From an uncultured Eubacterium sp. (lineage in GTDB: Bacteria; Bacillota; Clostridia; Lachnospirales; CAG-274): a stretch of DNA of 19,911 bases. Every line of letters begins with the position of its first letter. Position 1 is the stretch's first letter. Both the position numbers and the translations under genes were made by a program. Below the pieces are notes generated by a model that ran no database searches, was not told the DNA's origin, and worked only from the letters and a program-made list of their open reading frames with translations. The stretch lies in the NCBI GenBank assembly GCA_900543365.1, contig UQRG01000012.1, forward strand, positions 1 to 19,911, given 5' to 3'. Positions 6,502 through 14,062 of this stretch are shown one piece after another.

Positions 6502-7161
6502 ATGGGTCAGAAAGTAAATCCACATGGATTAAGAGTTGGCGTTATCAAGAATTGGGACTCTACTTGGTATGCAGATAAGAAGGATTACGCTAATTTCTTA
6601 GTAGAAGACAATAAGCTTAGAACTTATATCAAGAATAAATTAGCTAACTCCAGCGTTTCTAAAATCGCTATTGAGAGAACTAATGAAAGAGTTAAAGTTA
6701 CAATTTATACTTCAAAGCCTGGTATCATCATCGGTAAGAGTGGTGCTGCAATTCAGGAATTAAATGCTGAATTACAGAAGATGACAGACAAGAAGGTTAT
6801 GGTTAACATCGAAGATATCAAGAGACCTGAGCTTGATTCTCAGTTAGTAGCTGAGGATATTGCTAGACAGCTTGAGAACCGTGTTACATTTAGAAGAGCT
6901 ATGAAGAAGGCTATGCAGACTACAATGAAGTTTGGTGCTAAGGGTATCAAGACTACTTGTAGTGGTCGTCTTGGCGGTGCTGAAATGGCTCGTACAGAGA
7001 CATATCATGATGGTACTATTCCTCTTCAGACTTTAAGAGCTAATATTGACTATGGTTTTGCTGAGGCAAATACAACTTATGGTAAGATTGGTGTTAAGGT
7101 TTGGATTTATAAGGGTGAGGTACTTCCTACAAAGTCTACTAAGAAAGGAAGTGTTCAGTAA
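6502..7161 (+). CDS. rpsC: 30S ribosomal protein S3
   Basis: 30S protein at the mRNA entry channel; with S4 and S5 it contributes to the mRNA helicase activity of the ribosome. It has 219 residues. MGQKVNPHGLRVGVI is the canonical start. The type-II KH domain has its GIIIGKSG loop at residues 74-81. The C-terminal half contains SGRLGGAEMARTE and LRANIDYGFAEA. AAGGAGG lies directly upstream, 11 bases after the rplV stop. Its stop shares one base with the rplP start. Confidence 0.97.
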   Translation: MGQKVNPHGLRVGVIKNWDSTWYADKKDYANFLVEDNKLRTYIKNKLANSSVSKIAIERTNERVKVTIYTSKPGIIIGKSGAAIQELNAELQKMTDKKVMVNIEDIKRPELDSQLVAEDIARQLENRVTFRRAMKKAMQTTMKFGAKGIKTTCSGRLGGAEMARTETYHDGTIPLQTLRANIDYGFAEANTTYGKIGVKVWIYKGEVLPTKSTKKGSVQ

Positions 7162-7592
7162 TGTTAATGCCTAAGAGAGTAAAAAGACGTAAGCAGTTTA
7201 GAGGTCGTATGACAGGTAAGGCTTTAAGAGGTAACAAAATCACTTACGGTGAATTCGGTATTGTTGCTATGGAGCCAGGCTGGATTACTTCAAGACAGAT
7301 AGAGGCTGCCAGAATCGCTATGACTAGATATATCAAGAGAGGCGGTCAGGTTTGGATTAAGATTTTCCCAGATAAGCCTGTTACATTAAAGCCTATGGGT
7401 ACAAGAATGGGTTCTGGTAAAGGTACAACTGAGTATTGGGTATCTGTAGTTAAGCCAGGCAGAGTTATGTTTGAAATCGCTGGTGTAACTGAAGAAACAG
7501 CAAGAGAAGCTTTAAGACTTGCAGTTCATAAGTTACCTATTAAGTGTAAGATTGTATCACGCGCTGATTTAGAAAAGGAGTGTGACAATTAA
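7161..7592 (+). CDS. rplP: 50S ribosomal protein L16
   Basis: 50S protein near the A-site tRNA, one of the last to join during assembly. It has 143 residues. MLMPKRVKRRKQFRGRM matches the family's MLMPKR start, so ATG 7161 is preferred over the second ATG at 7167. EPGWITSRQIEAARIAMTR and GSGKGTTEYWVSVVKPG are strongly conserved. Start and stop codons overlap rpsC and rpmC by one base each, implying coupled translation of the three genes. Confidence 0.97.
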   Translation: MLMPKRVKRRKQFRGRMTGKALRGNKITYGEFGIVAMEPGWITSRQIEAARIAMTRYIKRGGQVWIKIFPDKPVTLKPMGTRMGSGKGTTEYWVSVVKPGRVMFEIAGVTEETAREALRLAVHKLPIKCKIVSRADLEKECDN

Positions 7593-7798
7593 TGAAGACT
7601 AAGGAATATGTTGCAGAATTAAAGAATAAGACTGTTGCTGAGTTAAATAATGAATTAGTAGAAGCAAAGAAGGAATTATTCAATTTAAGATTCCAGAATG
7701 CTACTAATCAGTTAAACAATACAGCAAGAATCAGCCTTGTTCGTAAGAACATTGCTAGAATTCAGACTGTAATCACTCAGAAGGAAAACACACTTTAA
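7592..7798 (+). CDS. rpmC: 50S ribosomal protein L29
   Basis: Small two-helix 50S protein at the exit-tunnel rim next to L23. It has 68 residues. The family signature ELNNELVEAKKELFNLRFQN is present, followed by LNNTARISLVRKNIARIQTV. The ATG shares a base with the rplP stop, and AAAGGAGTG lies inside the end of rplP. It is followed by a 30-base gap to rpsQ. Confidence 0.97.
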   Translation: MKTKEYVAELKNKTVAELNNELVEAKKELFNLRFQNATNQLNNTARISLVRKNIARIQTVITQKENTL

Positions 7799-7828
7799 TA
7801 GTTATATAATTGGAAGGAGGACAATCTC

Positions 7829-8083
7829 GTGGAAAGAAATCTTCGTAAAACAAGAATCGGTAAGGTTATCAGCAACAAGATGGATAAGACTATTGTAGTT
7901 GCTGTTGAGAATAATGTAAGACATCCATTATATAACAAGATTGTGAAGACAACTTATAAGTTAAAGGCTCACGATGAGAATAATGAGTGTCAGATTGGTG
8001 ATAGAGTAAAAGTTATGGAAACTAGACCTTTATCAAAGGATAAGAGATGGAGATTAGTTGAAATCGTAGAAAAGGTTAAGTAA
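7829..8083 (+). CDS. rpsQ: 30S ribosomal protein S17
   Basis: OB-fold 30S primary binder of 16S rRNA. It has 84 residues and starts with GTG at 7829, behind a strong AAGGAGG. The N-terminus MERNLRKTRIGKVISNKMDK followed by TIVVAVE is canonical, as are HDENNECQIGDRVKVMETRP and LSKDKRWRLVEIVEK. It is one of several cluster genes here that use GTG (also rplE, rpsE, rpoA). Confidence 0.97.
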   Translation: MERNLRKTRIGKVISNKMDKTIVVAVENNVRHPLYNKIVKTTYKLKAHDENNECQIGDRVKVMETRPLSKDKRWRLVEIVEKVK

Positions 8084-8105
8084 TTCCTAAAGGAGGAAAT
8101 CGACA

Positions 8106-8474
8106 ATGATTCAGCAGGAAAGTAGACTTGTTGTTGCTGATAACTCAGGTGCTAAGGAATTATTATGTATCAGAGTATTAGGCGGCTCAACAAGAAGATA
8201 TGCTAATATTGGCGACGTTATCGTTGCTACTGTAAAAGATGCAACACCAGGCGGCGTTGTTAAGAAGGGTGAAGTAGTTAGAGCTGTTGTTGTTAGAACT
8301 GTAAAGGGTGCTTCAAGACCAGATGGTTCTTACATCAAGTTTGATGAAAATGCAGCTGTAATTATTAAGGAAGACAAGAACCCTAGAGGTACTCGTATTT
8401 TCGGACCTGTTGCAAGAGAGCTTAGAGAAAAGCAGTATATGAAGATCTTATCTCTTGCACCTGAAGTATTATAA
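8106..8474 (+). CDS. rplN: 50S ribosomal protein L14
   Basis: 50S interface protein that contacts the 30S subunit and is the docking site of the silencing factor RsfS. It has 122 residues, exactly the family length. MIQQESRLVVADNSGAKELL is the standard start. VVRTVKGASRPDGSYIKFDE, GTRIFGPVARELRE and the ending KILSLAPEVL are all conserved. AAAGGAGG precedes the ATG. Confidence 0.98.
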   Translation: MIQQESRLVVADNSGAKELLCIRVLGGSTRRYANIGDVIVATVKDATPGGVVKKGEVVRAVVVRTVKGASRPDGSYIKFDENAAVIIKEDKNPRGTRIFGPVARELREKQYMKILSLAPEVL

Positions 8475-8492
8475 TAGGAGGTAGGGTCACAT

Positions 8493-8795
8493 ATGAAGAT
8501 TAAGAAGGGCGATAAGGTACAGGTTATCGCAGGTAAGGATAAAGGTAAGGAAGGCAAGGTACTTGTTGTAGATGTAAAAAACAATAAGGTAATTGTTGAA
8601 GGCGTTAACAAGGTTAAAAAGCATGTTAAGCCTTCTCCAATGAATCCACAGAGTGGTATCATCGAGCAGGAAGCTGCTATTGATGCATCTAATGTTATGT
8701 ATGTTTACGCAGGTAAGCCAACCAGAATTGGTTACAAGGTAGAAAACGGCATTAAGCAGAGAGTTGCTAAGGCTACTGGCGAAGTAATCGATTAA
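8493..8795 (+). CDS. rplX: 50S ribosomal protein L24
   Basis: Assembly-initiator 50S protein binding domain I of 23S rRNA. It has 100 residues. The N-terminal KOW motif (KIKKGDKVQVIAGKDKGKEG, residues about 2-21) is clear and is followed by VEGVNKVKKHVKP and MNPQSGIIEQEAAIDASNVM. The C-terminal part is typical (PTRIGYKVENGIKQRVAKAT). It is distinct from the second KOW protein encoded at 14845-15108. Confidence 0.97.
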   Translation: MKIKKGDKVQVIAGKDKGKEGKVLVVDVKNNKVIVEGVNKVKKHVKPSPMNPQSGIIEQEAAIDASNVMYVYAGKPTRIGYKVENGIKQRVAKATGEVID

Positions 8796-8818
8796 TTCTG
8801 TAAAGGAGGACTAAGTTC

Positions 8819-9358
8819 GTGAACGCATTTAGAGAATTTTATGAGAAGGAAGTTGCACCTGCAATGCAGGCAAAGTTTTCTTATAAGAATGTAATGGAAA
8901 TTCCTAAGCTTGACAAAATCGTTATTAATATGGGTCTTGGTGAAGCTAAGGATAATGCCAAGGCTATTGACTCAGCTGTAAGTGATATGGCTATTATTTC
9001 TGGTCAGAAGCCAATCGTAACAAAGGCTAAGAAGTCAATCGCTAACTTCAAGCTTAGAGCAGGTATGCCAATCGGCTGTAAGGTTACTTTAAGAGGCGAG
9101 AAGATGTATAGCTTTGCATCAAAGCTTATCAACATCTCTCTTCCTAGAGTTCGTGACTTTAGAGGTGTAAGTGCAGAGTCTTTTGATGGTAGAGGTAATT
9201 ACACTTTAGGTCTTAAGGAACAGTTAATGTTCCCAGAAATCCAGTACGATAAGATTGATAAAATCAGAGGTATGGATATTGTATTTGTAACTACAGCAAA
9301 AACTGATGAAGAAGCAAGAGAGCTTCTTAGATTATTCGGTATGCCATTTAAGAAGTAA
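8819..9358 (+). CDS. rplE: 50S ribosomal protein L5
   Basis: Binds 5S rRNA with L18 in the central protuberance and contacts the P-site tRNA. It has 179 residues, standard, with a GTG start behind AAAGGAGG. Conserved parts include EIPKLDKIVINMGLGEA, KPIVTKAKKSIANFKLR, the LPRVRDFRGVS motif, and GRGNYTLGLKEQLMFPEI with the ending LLRLFGMPFKK. Confidence 0.97.
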   Translation: MNAFREFYEKEVAPAMQAKFSYKNVMEIPKLDKIVINMGLGEAKDNAKAIDSAVSDMAIISGQKPIVTKAKKSIANFKLRAGMPIGCKVTLRGEKMYSFASKLINISLPRVRDFRGVSAESFDGRGNYTLGLKEQLMFPEIQYDKIDKIRGMDIVFVTTAKTDEEARELLRLFGMPFKK

Positions 9359-9372
9359 GGAGGCAAATGATT

Positions 9373-9558
9373 ATGGCAAAGACATCAATGAAAGTAAAGC
9401 AGGCAAGAAAGCCTAAGTTTTCAACTCAGAGCTATACTCGTTGTAGAATTTGCGGAAGACCACACGGTTATTTAAGAAAGTTTGGTATCTGTAGAATTTG
9501 CTTCCGTGAATTAGCTTACAAGGGTGAAATCCCTGGTGTTAAGAAGGCTAGCTGGTAA
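9373..9558 (+). CDS. rpsN: 30S ribosomal protein S14, zinc-binding (type Z)
   Basis: 30S head protein. Starting at ATG 9373 (AAGGAGG at 9357-9363, 9 bases upstream) gives 61 residues, the exact length of the zinc form. An ATG six bases earlier is only 3 bases from the ribosome binding site and is rejected. Four zinc-ligand cysteines are present at C24, C27, C40 and C43 (CRIC near the middle, CRIC again after KFGI). MAKTSM at the start and IPGVKKASW at the end match the type-Z family. The longer zinc-free paralogue is not in the window. Confidence 0.97.
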   Translation: MAKTSMKVKQARKPKFSTQSYTRCRICGRPHGYLRKFGICRICFRELAYKGEIPGVKKASW

Positions 9559-9578
9559 TTTGAAAGGAGGATTTTGAA

Positions 9579-9980
9579 ATGTCAATGAGTGATCCAATTG
9601 CAGATATGCTCACTAGAATTAGAAATGCAAACACTGCTAAGCACGATACTGTAGATGTACCTTCAAGCAAGATGAAGGAGGCTATCGCTAACATCCTTAC
9701 AAATGAAGGCTATATTGCAGGTTATGAAATTATAGAAGACGGCGTAAAGAAGACTATGCACATTACTCTTAAGTATGGTGTAGATAAGAATGAAAAGGTT
9801 ATCTCTGGTATTAAGAGAATTTCTAAGCCTGGTCTTAGAGTTTACGCTAACAGAGATGAGTTACCAAGAGTTTTAGGTGGTATGGGTACTGCTATTGTTT
9901 CTACAAACAAGGGCGTTATTACTGATAAGGAAGCTAGAAAGCTCGGCGTTGGCGGCGAAGTAATCGCTTACGTATGGTAA
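9579..9980 (+). CDS. rpsH: 30S ribosomal protein S8
   Basis: Primary 16S rRNA binder of the central domain; in E. coli it represses the spc operon by binding mRNA near rplE. It has 133 residues. MSMSDPIADMLTRIRNA is the canonical start and the C-terminal RNA-binding part contains STNKGVITDKEARKLGVGGE and ends VIAYVW. GAAAGGAGG precedes the start. I saw no obvious S8-site mimic near rplE, but did not fold the region exhaustively. Confidence 0.97.
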   Translation: MSMSDPIADMLTRIRNANTAKHDTVDVPSSKMKEAIANILTNEGYIAGYEIIEDGVKKTMHITLKYGVDKNEKVISGIKRISKPGLRVYANRDELPRVLGGMGTAIVSTNKGVITDKEARKLGVGGEVIAYVW

Positions 9981-9998
9981 TAGAAGGAGGTAAATTAT

Positions 9999-10541
9999 AT
10001 GTCACGTATAGGTAAATTACCTGTTGCTATTCCAGCTGGCGTAGAAGTTAAGCTTGAGGATGGTAACGTAATTACTGTTAAGGGACCTAAGGGTACTTTA
10101 ACTCGTAAGTTAGTTGATGACTTAACAATCGAGGTTACAGATGCTGAGATTACAGTAACTAGACCTAGCGATTTAAAGAGATATAAGCAGTTACACGGTT
10201 TAACTAGAACACTTATTGCTAATATGGTAGAGGGTGTTACTAATGGTTACAAGAAGGAGCTTGAAATCAACGGTGTTGGTTACAGAGCTGCAAAGTCTGG
10301 TAACAAGCTTACATTAACACTTGGTTACTCTCACCCAGTAGAAATGATTGATCCAGAAGGTATCACAACTACTCTTGAAGGTAACAACAAGATTATCGTT
10401 GAAGGTATCGATAAGGAAAAGGTTGGTCAGTTTGCTGCCGAAATCAGAACTAAGAGACCACCAGAGCCATATAAGGGCAAGGGTATCAAGTATACAACTG
10501 AAACAATCAGAAGAAAAGTTGGTAAGACTGGTAAGAAGTAA
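9999..10541 (+). CDS. rplF: 50S ribosomal protein L6
   Basis: Two-domain 50S protein near the sarcin-ricin loop and the factor-binding site. It has 180 residues. MSRIGKLPVAIPAGVEV opens the first repeat; the second repeat carries NGVGYRAAKSGNKLTLTLGY and the family signature RTKRPPEPYKGKGIKY near the end. AGAAGGAGG precedes the ATG. It is followed within 18 bases by rplR. Confidence 0.97.
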   Translation: MSRIGKLPVAIPAGVEVKLEDGNVITVKGPKGTLTRKLVDDLTIEVTDAEITVTRPSDLKRYKQLHGLTRTLIANMVEGVTNGYKKELEINGVGYRAAKSGNKLTLTLGYSHPVEMIDPEGITTTLEGNNKIIVEGIDKEKVGQFAAEIRTKRPPEPYKGKGIKYTTETIRRKVGKTGKK

Positions 10542-10559
10542 TAAAGGAGTGAATGTGAG

Positions 10560-10928
10560 ATGATTAGAAAGCCATCACGTTCAGATGCCAGAGCTAAGAG
10601 ACATTACAGATTACGTAATAAGATTTCTGGTACAGCTGAACAGCCAAGATTGGCAGTATTTAGATCAAATATGCATATTTATGCACAGATCATTGATGAT
10701 ACAGTAGGTAATACACTTTGTGCTGCTTCTACTATGGAAGCTGACATCAAGGCTAAGATTTCTAAGACTAATGATGTTGAAGCTGCTAAGGCTGTTGGCG
10801 AAGCAGTAGCTAAGAAGGCACTTGAAAAGGGTATTACAACAGTAGTATTCGACAGAGGCGGATTTGTATATCATGGTAAGATTCAGGCTTTAGCTGATGC
10901 TGCCAGAGAAGCAGGTCTTCAGTTCTAA
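10560..10928 (+). CDS. rplR: 50S ribosomal protein L18
   Basis: Binds 5S rRNA with L5 in the central protuberance. It has 122 residues. The basic N-terminus (MIRKPSRSDARAKRHYRLRN) precedes ISGTAEQPRLAVFRSNMHIY, where the first 5S-binding strand starts; AQIIDD and TVVFDRGGFVYHGKIQALAD with AAREAGLQF at the end are canonical. Its ribosome binding site is AAAGGAGTG, slightly weaker than in neighbouring genes. Confidence 0.97.
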   Translation: MIRKPSRSDARAKRHYRLRNKISGTAEQPRLAVFRSNMHIYAQIIDDTVGNTLCAASTMEADIKAKISKTNDVEAAKAVGEAVAKKALEKGITTVVFDRGGFVYHGKIQALADAAREAGLQF

Positions 10929-10944
10929 TTAAGGAGGGAAAAAC

Positions 10945-11451
10945 GTGAAAACTAAAATCGATGTAAGTACCCTTGATTTAAAGGATAATGTTGTTACAAT
11001 TAAGAGAGTAACAAAGACTGTTAAGGGTGGTCGTACAATGCGTTTCTCTGCTTTAGTTGTAGTAGGCGACGGTAACGGTCACGTAGGCGTTGGTATTGGT
11101 AAGGCTATCGAAATTCCTGACGCAATTCGTAAGGGTAAGGAAGATGCTATCAAGAATATCGTTTATGTTGAGAGAAACGAAAATAATAGTATATATCATG
11201 AAATCTACGGTAAGTATGGTAGTTCAAGCGTACTTTTAAAGCCAGCTGCTGAAGGTACTGGTATCATCGCAGGTGGTCCTGCAAGAGCCGTACTTGAGTT
11301 AGCAGGTATTAAGAACATCAGAGCAAAGTCTTTAGGTTCAAGAAATAAGAAGAATGTTGTAAATGCTACACTTGAGGGTTTAGCTTCTGTTACTTCTCCA
11401 GAGAAGGTTGCTAGACTTCGTGGTAAGACTGTAGAAGAAATAATGGGCTAA
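10945..11451 (+). CDS. rpsE: 30S ribosomal protein S5
   Basis: 30S protein that helps form the mRNA entry channel and influences decoding accuracy. It has 168 residues with a GTG start after AAGGAGGG. The N-terminal double-stranded-RNA-binding-like domain contains RVTKTVKGGRTMRFSALVVV, whose loop (about residues 26-35) is the spectinomycin-resistance region; the usual GGRRFRF is GGRTMRF here. The C-terminal domain has IAGGPARAVLELAGI and IRAKSLGSRNKKNVVNAT. Confidence 0.97.
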   Translation: MKTKIDVSTLDLKDNVVTIKRVTKTVKGGRTMRFSALVVVGDGNGHVGVGIGKAIEIPDAIRKGKEDAIKNIVYVERNENNSIYHEIYGKYGSSSVLLKPAAEGTGIIAGGPARAVLELAGIKNIRAKSLGSRNKKNVVNATLEGLASVTSPEKVARLRGKTVEEIMG

Positions 11452-11469
11452 TAAGGGAGGAAAATTGAG

Positions 11470-11643
11470 ATGTTAAGAATTACATTAGTTAAGTCAACAA
11501 TCGGTGCAATCCCTAAGCACAAGAAAACAGTTGAAGCTCTTGGTTTAAAGAAGCTTCACGCTGTTGTAGAACAGCAGGATAATGCTGCAATCAGAGGTAT
11601 GCTTAATCAGGTAAGACATTTGGTTAAGGTTGAAGAAATCTAA
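11470..11643 (+). CDS. rpmD: 50S ribosomal protein L30
   Basis: Small 50S protein. The reading frame is 58 codons including the stop: 57 residues, starting MLRITLVKSTIGAIPKHKKT and ending VRHLVKVEEI, in line with the roughly 60-residue bacterial L30. The family pattern K-S-x-I-G, then H-K-x-T-x2-ALGL-x-K, then the terminal V-RHLV-V-E is intact. AAGGGAGG lies just upstream. It sits between rpsE and rplO, its canonical location. Confidence 0.97.
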   Translation: MLRITLVKSTIGAIPKHKKTVEALGLKKLHAVVEQQDNAAIRGMLNQVRHLVKVEEI

Positions 11644-11663
11644 TTTTAAGGAGGTGCGTCCTA

Positions 11664-12107
11664 ATGTTTTTAAATGAATTAAAGCCAGCTGAAGGCTCTA
11701 CATCTAAGAAGTTTAGAACTGGTAGAGGTCACGGTTCAGGTAATGGTAAGACTGCTGGTAAGGGTCATAAGGGTCAGAATGCTCGTTCAGGCGGTGGTGT
11801 TAGACCTGGTTTCGAAGGTGGTCAGATGCCACTTTATAGAAGAATCCCTAAGAGAGGTTTTAAGTGCATTAATTCTAAGAACATTGTTGCTATAAACTTA
11901 AGTCTTTTAAATGACAGATTTGAGGATGGTGCTGATGTTACTGTTGAGGCATTAATGGATAAGGGTATTATCTCAAATGCTAGAGATGGCGTTAAGATTT
12001 TAGGTAATGGTGAAGTTACAAAGAAACTTAATGTTCAGGTTAACTATTACAGCAATTCTGCAAAGGAAAAGATTGAGGCTGCAGGCGGAAAAGCAGAGGT
12101 GATCTAA
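11664..12107 (+). CDS. rplO: 50S ribosomal protein L15
   Basis: Late-assembly 50S protein with a long glycine/arginine-rich N-terminal extension threading through 23S rRNA. It has 147 residues. The extension (GRGHGSGNGKTAGKGHKGQN, then ARSGGGVRPGFEGGQMPLYR, then RIPKRGF) is canonical, and the globular C-terminal part ends in AAGGKAEVI. AAGGAGG precedes the ATG. Its stop TAA overlaps the secY ATG by one base. Confidence 0.97.
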   Translation: MFLNELKPAEGSTSKKFRTGRGHGSGNGKTAGKGHKGQNARSGGGVRPGFEGGQMPLYRRIPKRGFKCINSKNIVAINLSLLNDRFEDGADVTVEALMDKGIISNARDGVKILGNGEVTKKLNVQVNYYSNSAKEKIEAAGGKAEVI

Positions 12108-13363
12108 TGTTTAGTATACTTCGTAATGCTTTTACAGTTAAAGAAATTCGTACTAAAATATTATATATGTTGTTAGTATTATTCCTTATTAGAATAGGTA
12201 CACATTTACCAATTCCGGGGCTTGATATTAATCAGCTTGCTAACAGTGATAATCAGAATACATTGTATTCTCTTATCACTGGAGGTAATTACGGTACAAT
12301 TTTTGCGATGGGTATTGGACCATATATCAATGCTTCCATCATTATGCAGCTTTTAACTGTTGCTATTCCTAAGTTAGAGCAGATTCAAAAAGATGGCGAA
12401 GAAGGTAGAAAGAAAATTTCTCAATATACTAGATACGCTGCTGTTATTTTGGCTTTACTTCAGGGTGCAGGTCAGGTTTATACTGTACATTCTGCGTTTA
12501 CAAATCCTAATTGGTTAGTATACATCGTTGGTTTAATATCAATGGTGACTGGTACTATCTTTATTATGTGGTTAGGTGAAAAATTAACTGATATTGGTAT
12601 CGGTAACGGTGCTTCATTTATCATTTTTGCTAACATTCTTCAAAATCTTGATGATGGCGTTAAGAATTTAGCTATTAGTGCTCAAGGTAATGCTATGGGT
12701 TGGATTAAAGTTATAGTTATCCTTGCTGTACTTGTTATTGTTATGGCTTTCGTTATTATTGTTCAGGATGGTGAAAGAAGAATTCCTGTTCAGTACTCAA
12801 AGAAGCTTGTGGGTAACAGAATGATGGGCGGTCAGAGTTCATATATTCCTGTTAAGGTAAATATTGCTGGTGTTATGGCAATTATCTTTGCTATTTCACT
12901 TTTACAGTTCCCACAGACTATTAACCAGCTTTTCAACAATAGTGTACTTACTTGGATTAGTACAAGATTAGAATTAACTTATTTAGTTAAAGGATTTATT
13001 CCTGCTGGTGCAATTATTTACATTATACTTATATTCTGCTTCACATTCTTCTATACTTCATTTGCATTTAATTCAATTGAAGTTGCTGAAAATATGAAAA
13101 AGAGTGGTGGCTTTGTTCCTGGTATTAGACCTGGTAAGCCAACATCTGACTATATCCAGAATATTGTAGACAGAATTTCTTTAATTGGTGCAATCACTTA
13201 TGCCATTATTGCTATGGTACCTATTGTTCTTCAGTGGGTAACTGGTATTAATATGGGCTTTGGTGGTACTACATTACTTATCGTTTCAGGTGTAGCTCTT
13301 GAATTAATAAAGCAGCTTGAAACTCAGTTATTAATGAGACACTATAAAGGATTCTTAAATTAA
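12107..13363 (+). CDS. secY: Protein translocase subunit SecY
   Basis: Channel subunit of the SecYEG translocon in the cytoplasmic membrane. It has 418 residues with ten predicted membrane segments. Visible features: cytoplasmic N-terminus with TM1 at about 17-35 and RIGTHLPIPGLD; the plug/pore region GTIFAMGIGPYINASIIMQL (64-83); QDGERRIPVQYSKK (220-233) on a cytoplasmic loop; and the SecA/ribosome-contacting loop FNSIEVAENMKKSGGFVPGI followed by RPGKPTSDYI (321-350). Codon bias is weaker than in the ribosomal genes before it (more AAA and CAA). Translationally coupled to rplO by a one-base overlap. Confidence 0.97.
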   Translation: MFSILRNAFTVKEIRTKILYMLLVLFLIRIGTHLPIPGLDINQLANSDNQNTLYSLITGGNYGTIFAMGIGPYINASIIMQLLTVAIPKLEQIQKDGEEGRKKISQYTRYAAVILALLQGAGQVYTVHSAFTNPNWLVYIVGLISMVTGTIFIMWLGEKLTDIGIGNGASFIIFANILQNLDDGVKNLAISAQGNAMGWIKVIVILAVLVIVMAFVIIVQDGERRIPVQYSKKLVGNRMMGGQSSYIPVKVNIAGVMAIIFAISLLQFPQTINQLFNNSVLTWISTRLELTYLVKGFIPAGAIIYIILIFCFTFFYTSFAFNSIEVAENMKKSGGFVPGIRPGKPTSDYIQNIVDRISLIGAITYAIIAMVPIVLQWVTGINMGFGGTTLLIVSGVALELIKQLETQLLMRHYKGFLN

Positions 13364-13375
13364 TTATATATCTTA

Positions 13376-13415
13376 ATTCCCCTGAATCAAATCAGGGGAA
13401 TCAATATAAGGGGAT
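13376..13415 (+). promoter_or_regulatory. Hairpin with alternative pairing to the adk ribosome binding site
   Basis: ATTCCCCTGA (13376-13385) and TCAGGGGAAT (13392-13401) form a perfect 10-bp stem with a 6-nt loop, with no following T-run, so it is not a simple terminator. The same left arm (TCCCCT, 13378-13383) is also complementary to AGGGGA (13409-13414), the adk ribosome binding site. The two pairings are mutually exclusive. The local hairpin is stronger and would leave the ribosome binding site free. Confidence 0.55.
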
Positions 13416-13423
13416 GCAAAATA

Positions 13424-14062
13424 ATGAAATTAGTTCTTATTGGCTGTCCTGGTGCAGGCAAGGGTACTCAGGCTAAAATGCTTTCTAAGAAGTATGGCAT
13501 TGCTCATATTTCTACAGGTGATTTATTAAGAGAGCAGATGAAGCAAGGTACTGAACTTGGTAAAAAAGTTAGTGCAATTATGGAAGCTGGTGGCTTAGTA
13601 TCAGATGATATTGTTTCTGCAATGCTTGCTGAGAGAATTAAAGCTGATGATTGTAAGAATGGTTACATTTTAGATGGTTATCCAAGAAATGTTAGCCAGG
13701 CTGAAGGCTTAAATAATATTGTTGGCAGTCTTGATAAGGTTATCTGCTATGAAGTTGATGATAATGTTATTGTTGACAGAATGGTAGGCAGAAGAAGCTG
13801 TCCAAACTGTGGTAAGATGTATCATACAAAGTATAATCCTCCTAAGGTTGAGGGTAAGTGCGATGATTGTAATGAAGCTCTTATTCAGCGTAAGGATGAT
13901 AATGAAGAAACTGTTGTCAACAGATTAAAGGTATACCACGAAACTACTGCTCCAGTTATAGATTACTATGACAAGAAGGGTATTCTTTTAAAGACTAGTG
14001 GTGTAGGTGACATTAACGAAATATTTGAAAATGTTTGCAAAGCATTAGAAGGTATTAAATAA
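13424..14062 (+). CDS. adk: Adenylate kinase (zinc-binding lid)
   Basis: Catalyses ATP + AMP = 2 ADP in the cytosol. It has 212 residues. The P-loop GCPGAGKGT lies at residues 7-15, the AMP-binding STGDLLR at 30-36, and DGYPRN at 84-89 (the family more often has DGFPRT). The lid domain carries a Cys4 zinc site, C126, C129, C146 and C149 (CPNC ... CDDC), typical of Gram-positive Adk. RKDDNEETVVNRLKVYHETT matches the conserved lid-to-core segment. Its ribosome binding site AAGGGGA may be controlled by the preceding hairpin. The stop overlaps the map start by one base. Confidence 0.97.
   Translation: MKLVLIGCPGAGKGTQAKMLSKKYGIAHISTGDLLREQMKQGTELGKKVSAIMEAGGLVSDDIVSAMLAERIKADDCKNGYILDGYPRNVSQAEGLNNIVGSLDKVICYEVDDNVIVDRMVGRRSCPNCGKMYHTKYNPPKVEGKCDDCNEALIQRKDDNEETVVNRLKVYHETTAPVIDYYDKKGILLKTSGVGDINEIFENVCKALEGIK

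Noticed and set aside
8330..8662. Minus-strand open frame of 110 codons opposite rplN-rplX
   Set aside because: Spans two well-defined ribosomal genes on the + strand and has no ribosome binding site or recognisable domain.
10348..10563. Plus-strand frame of 71 codons overlapping rplF
   Set aside because: Out of frame inside L6, whose C-terminal motif is intact; the composition is a frame-shifted copy of basic codons.
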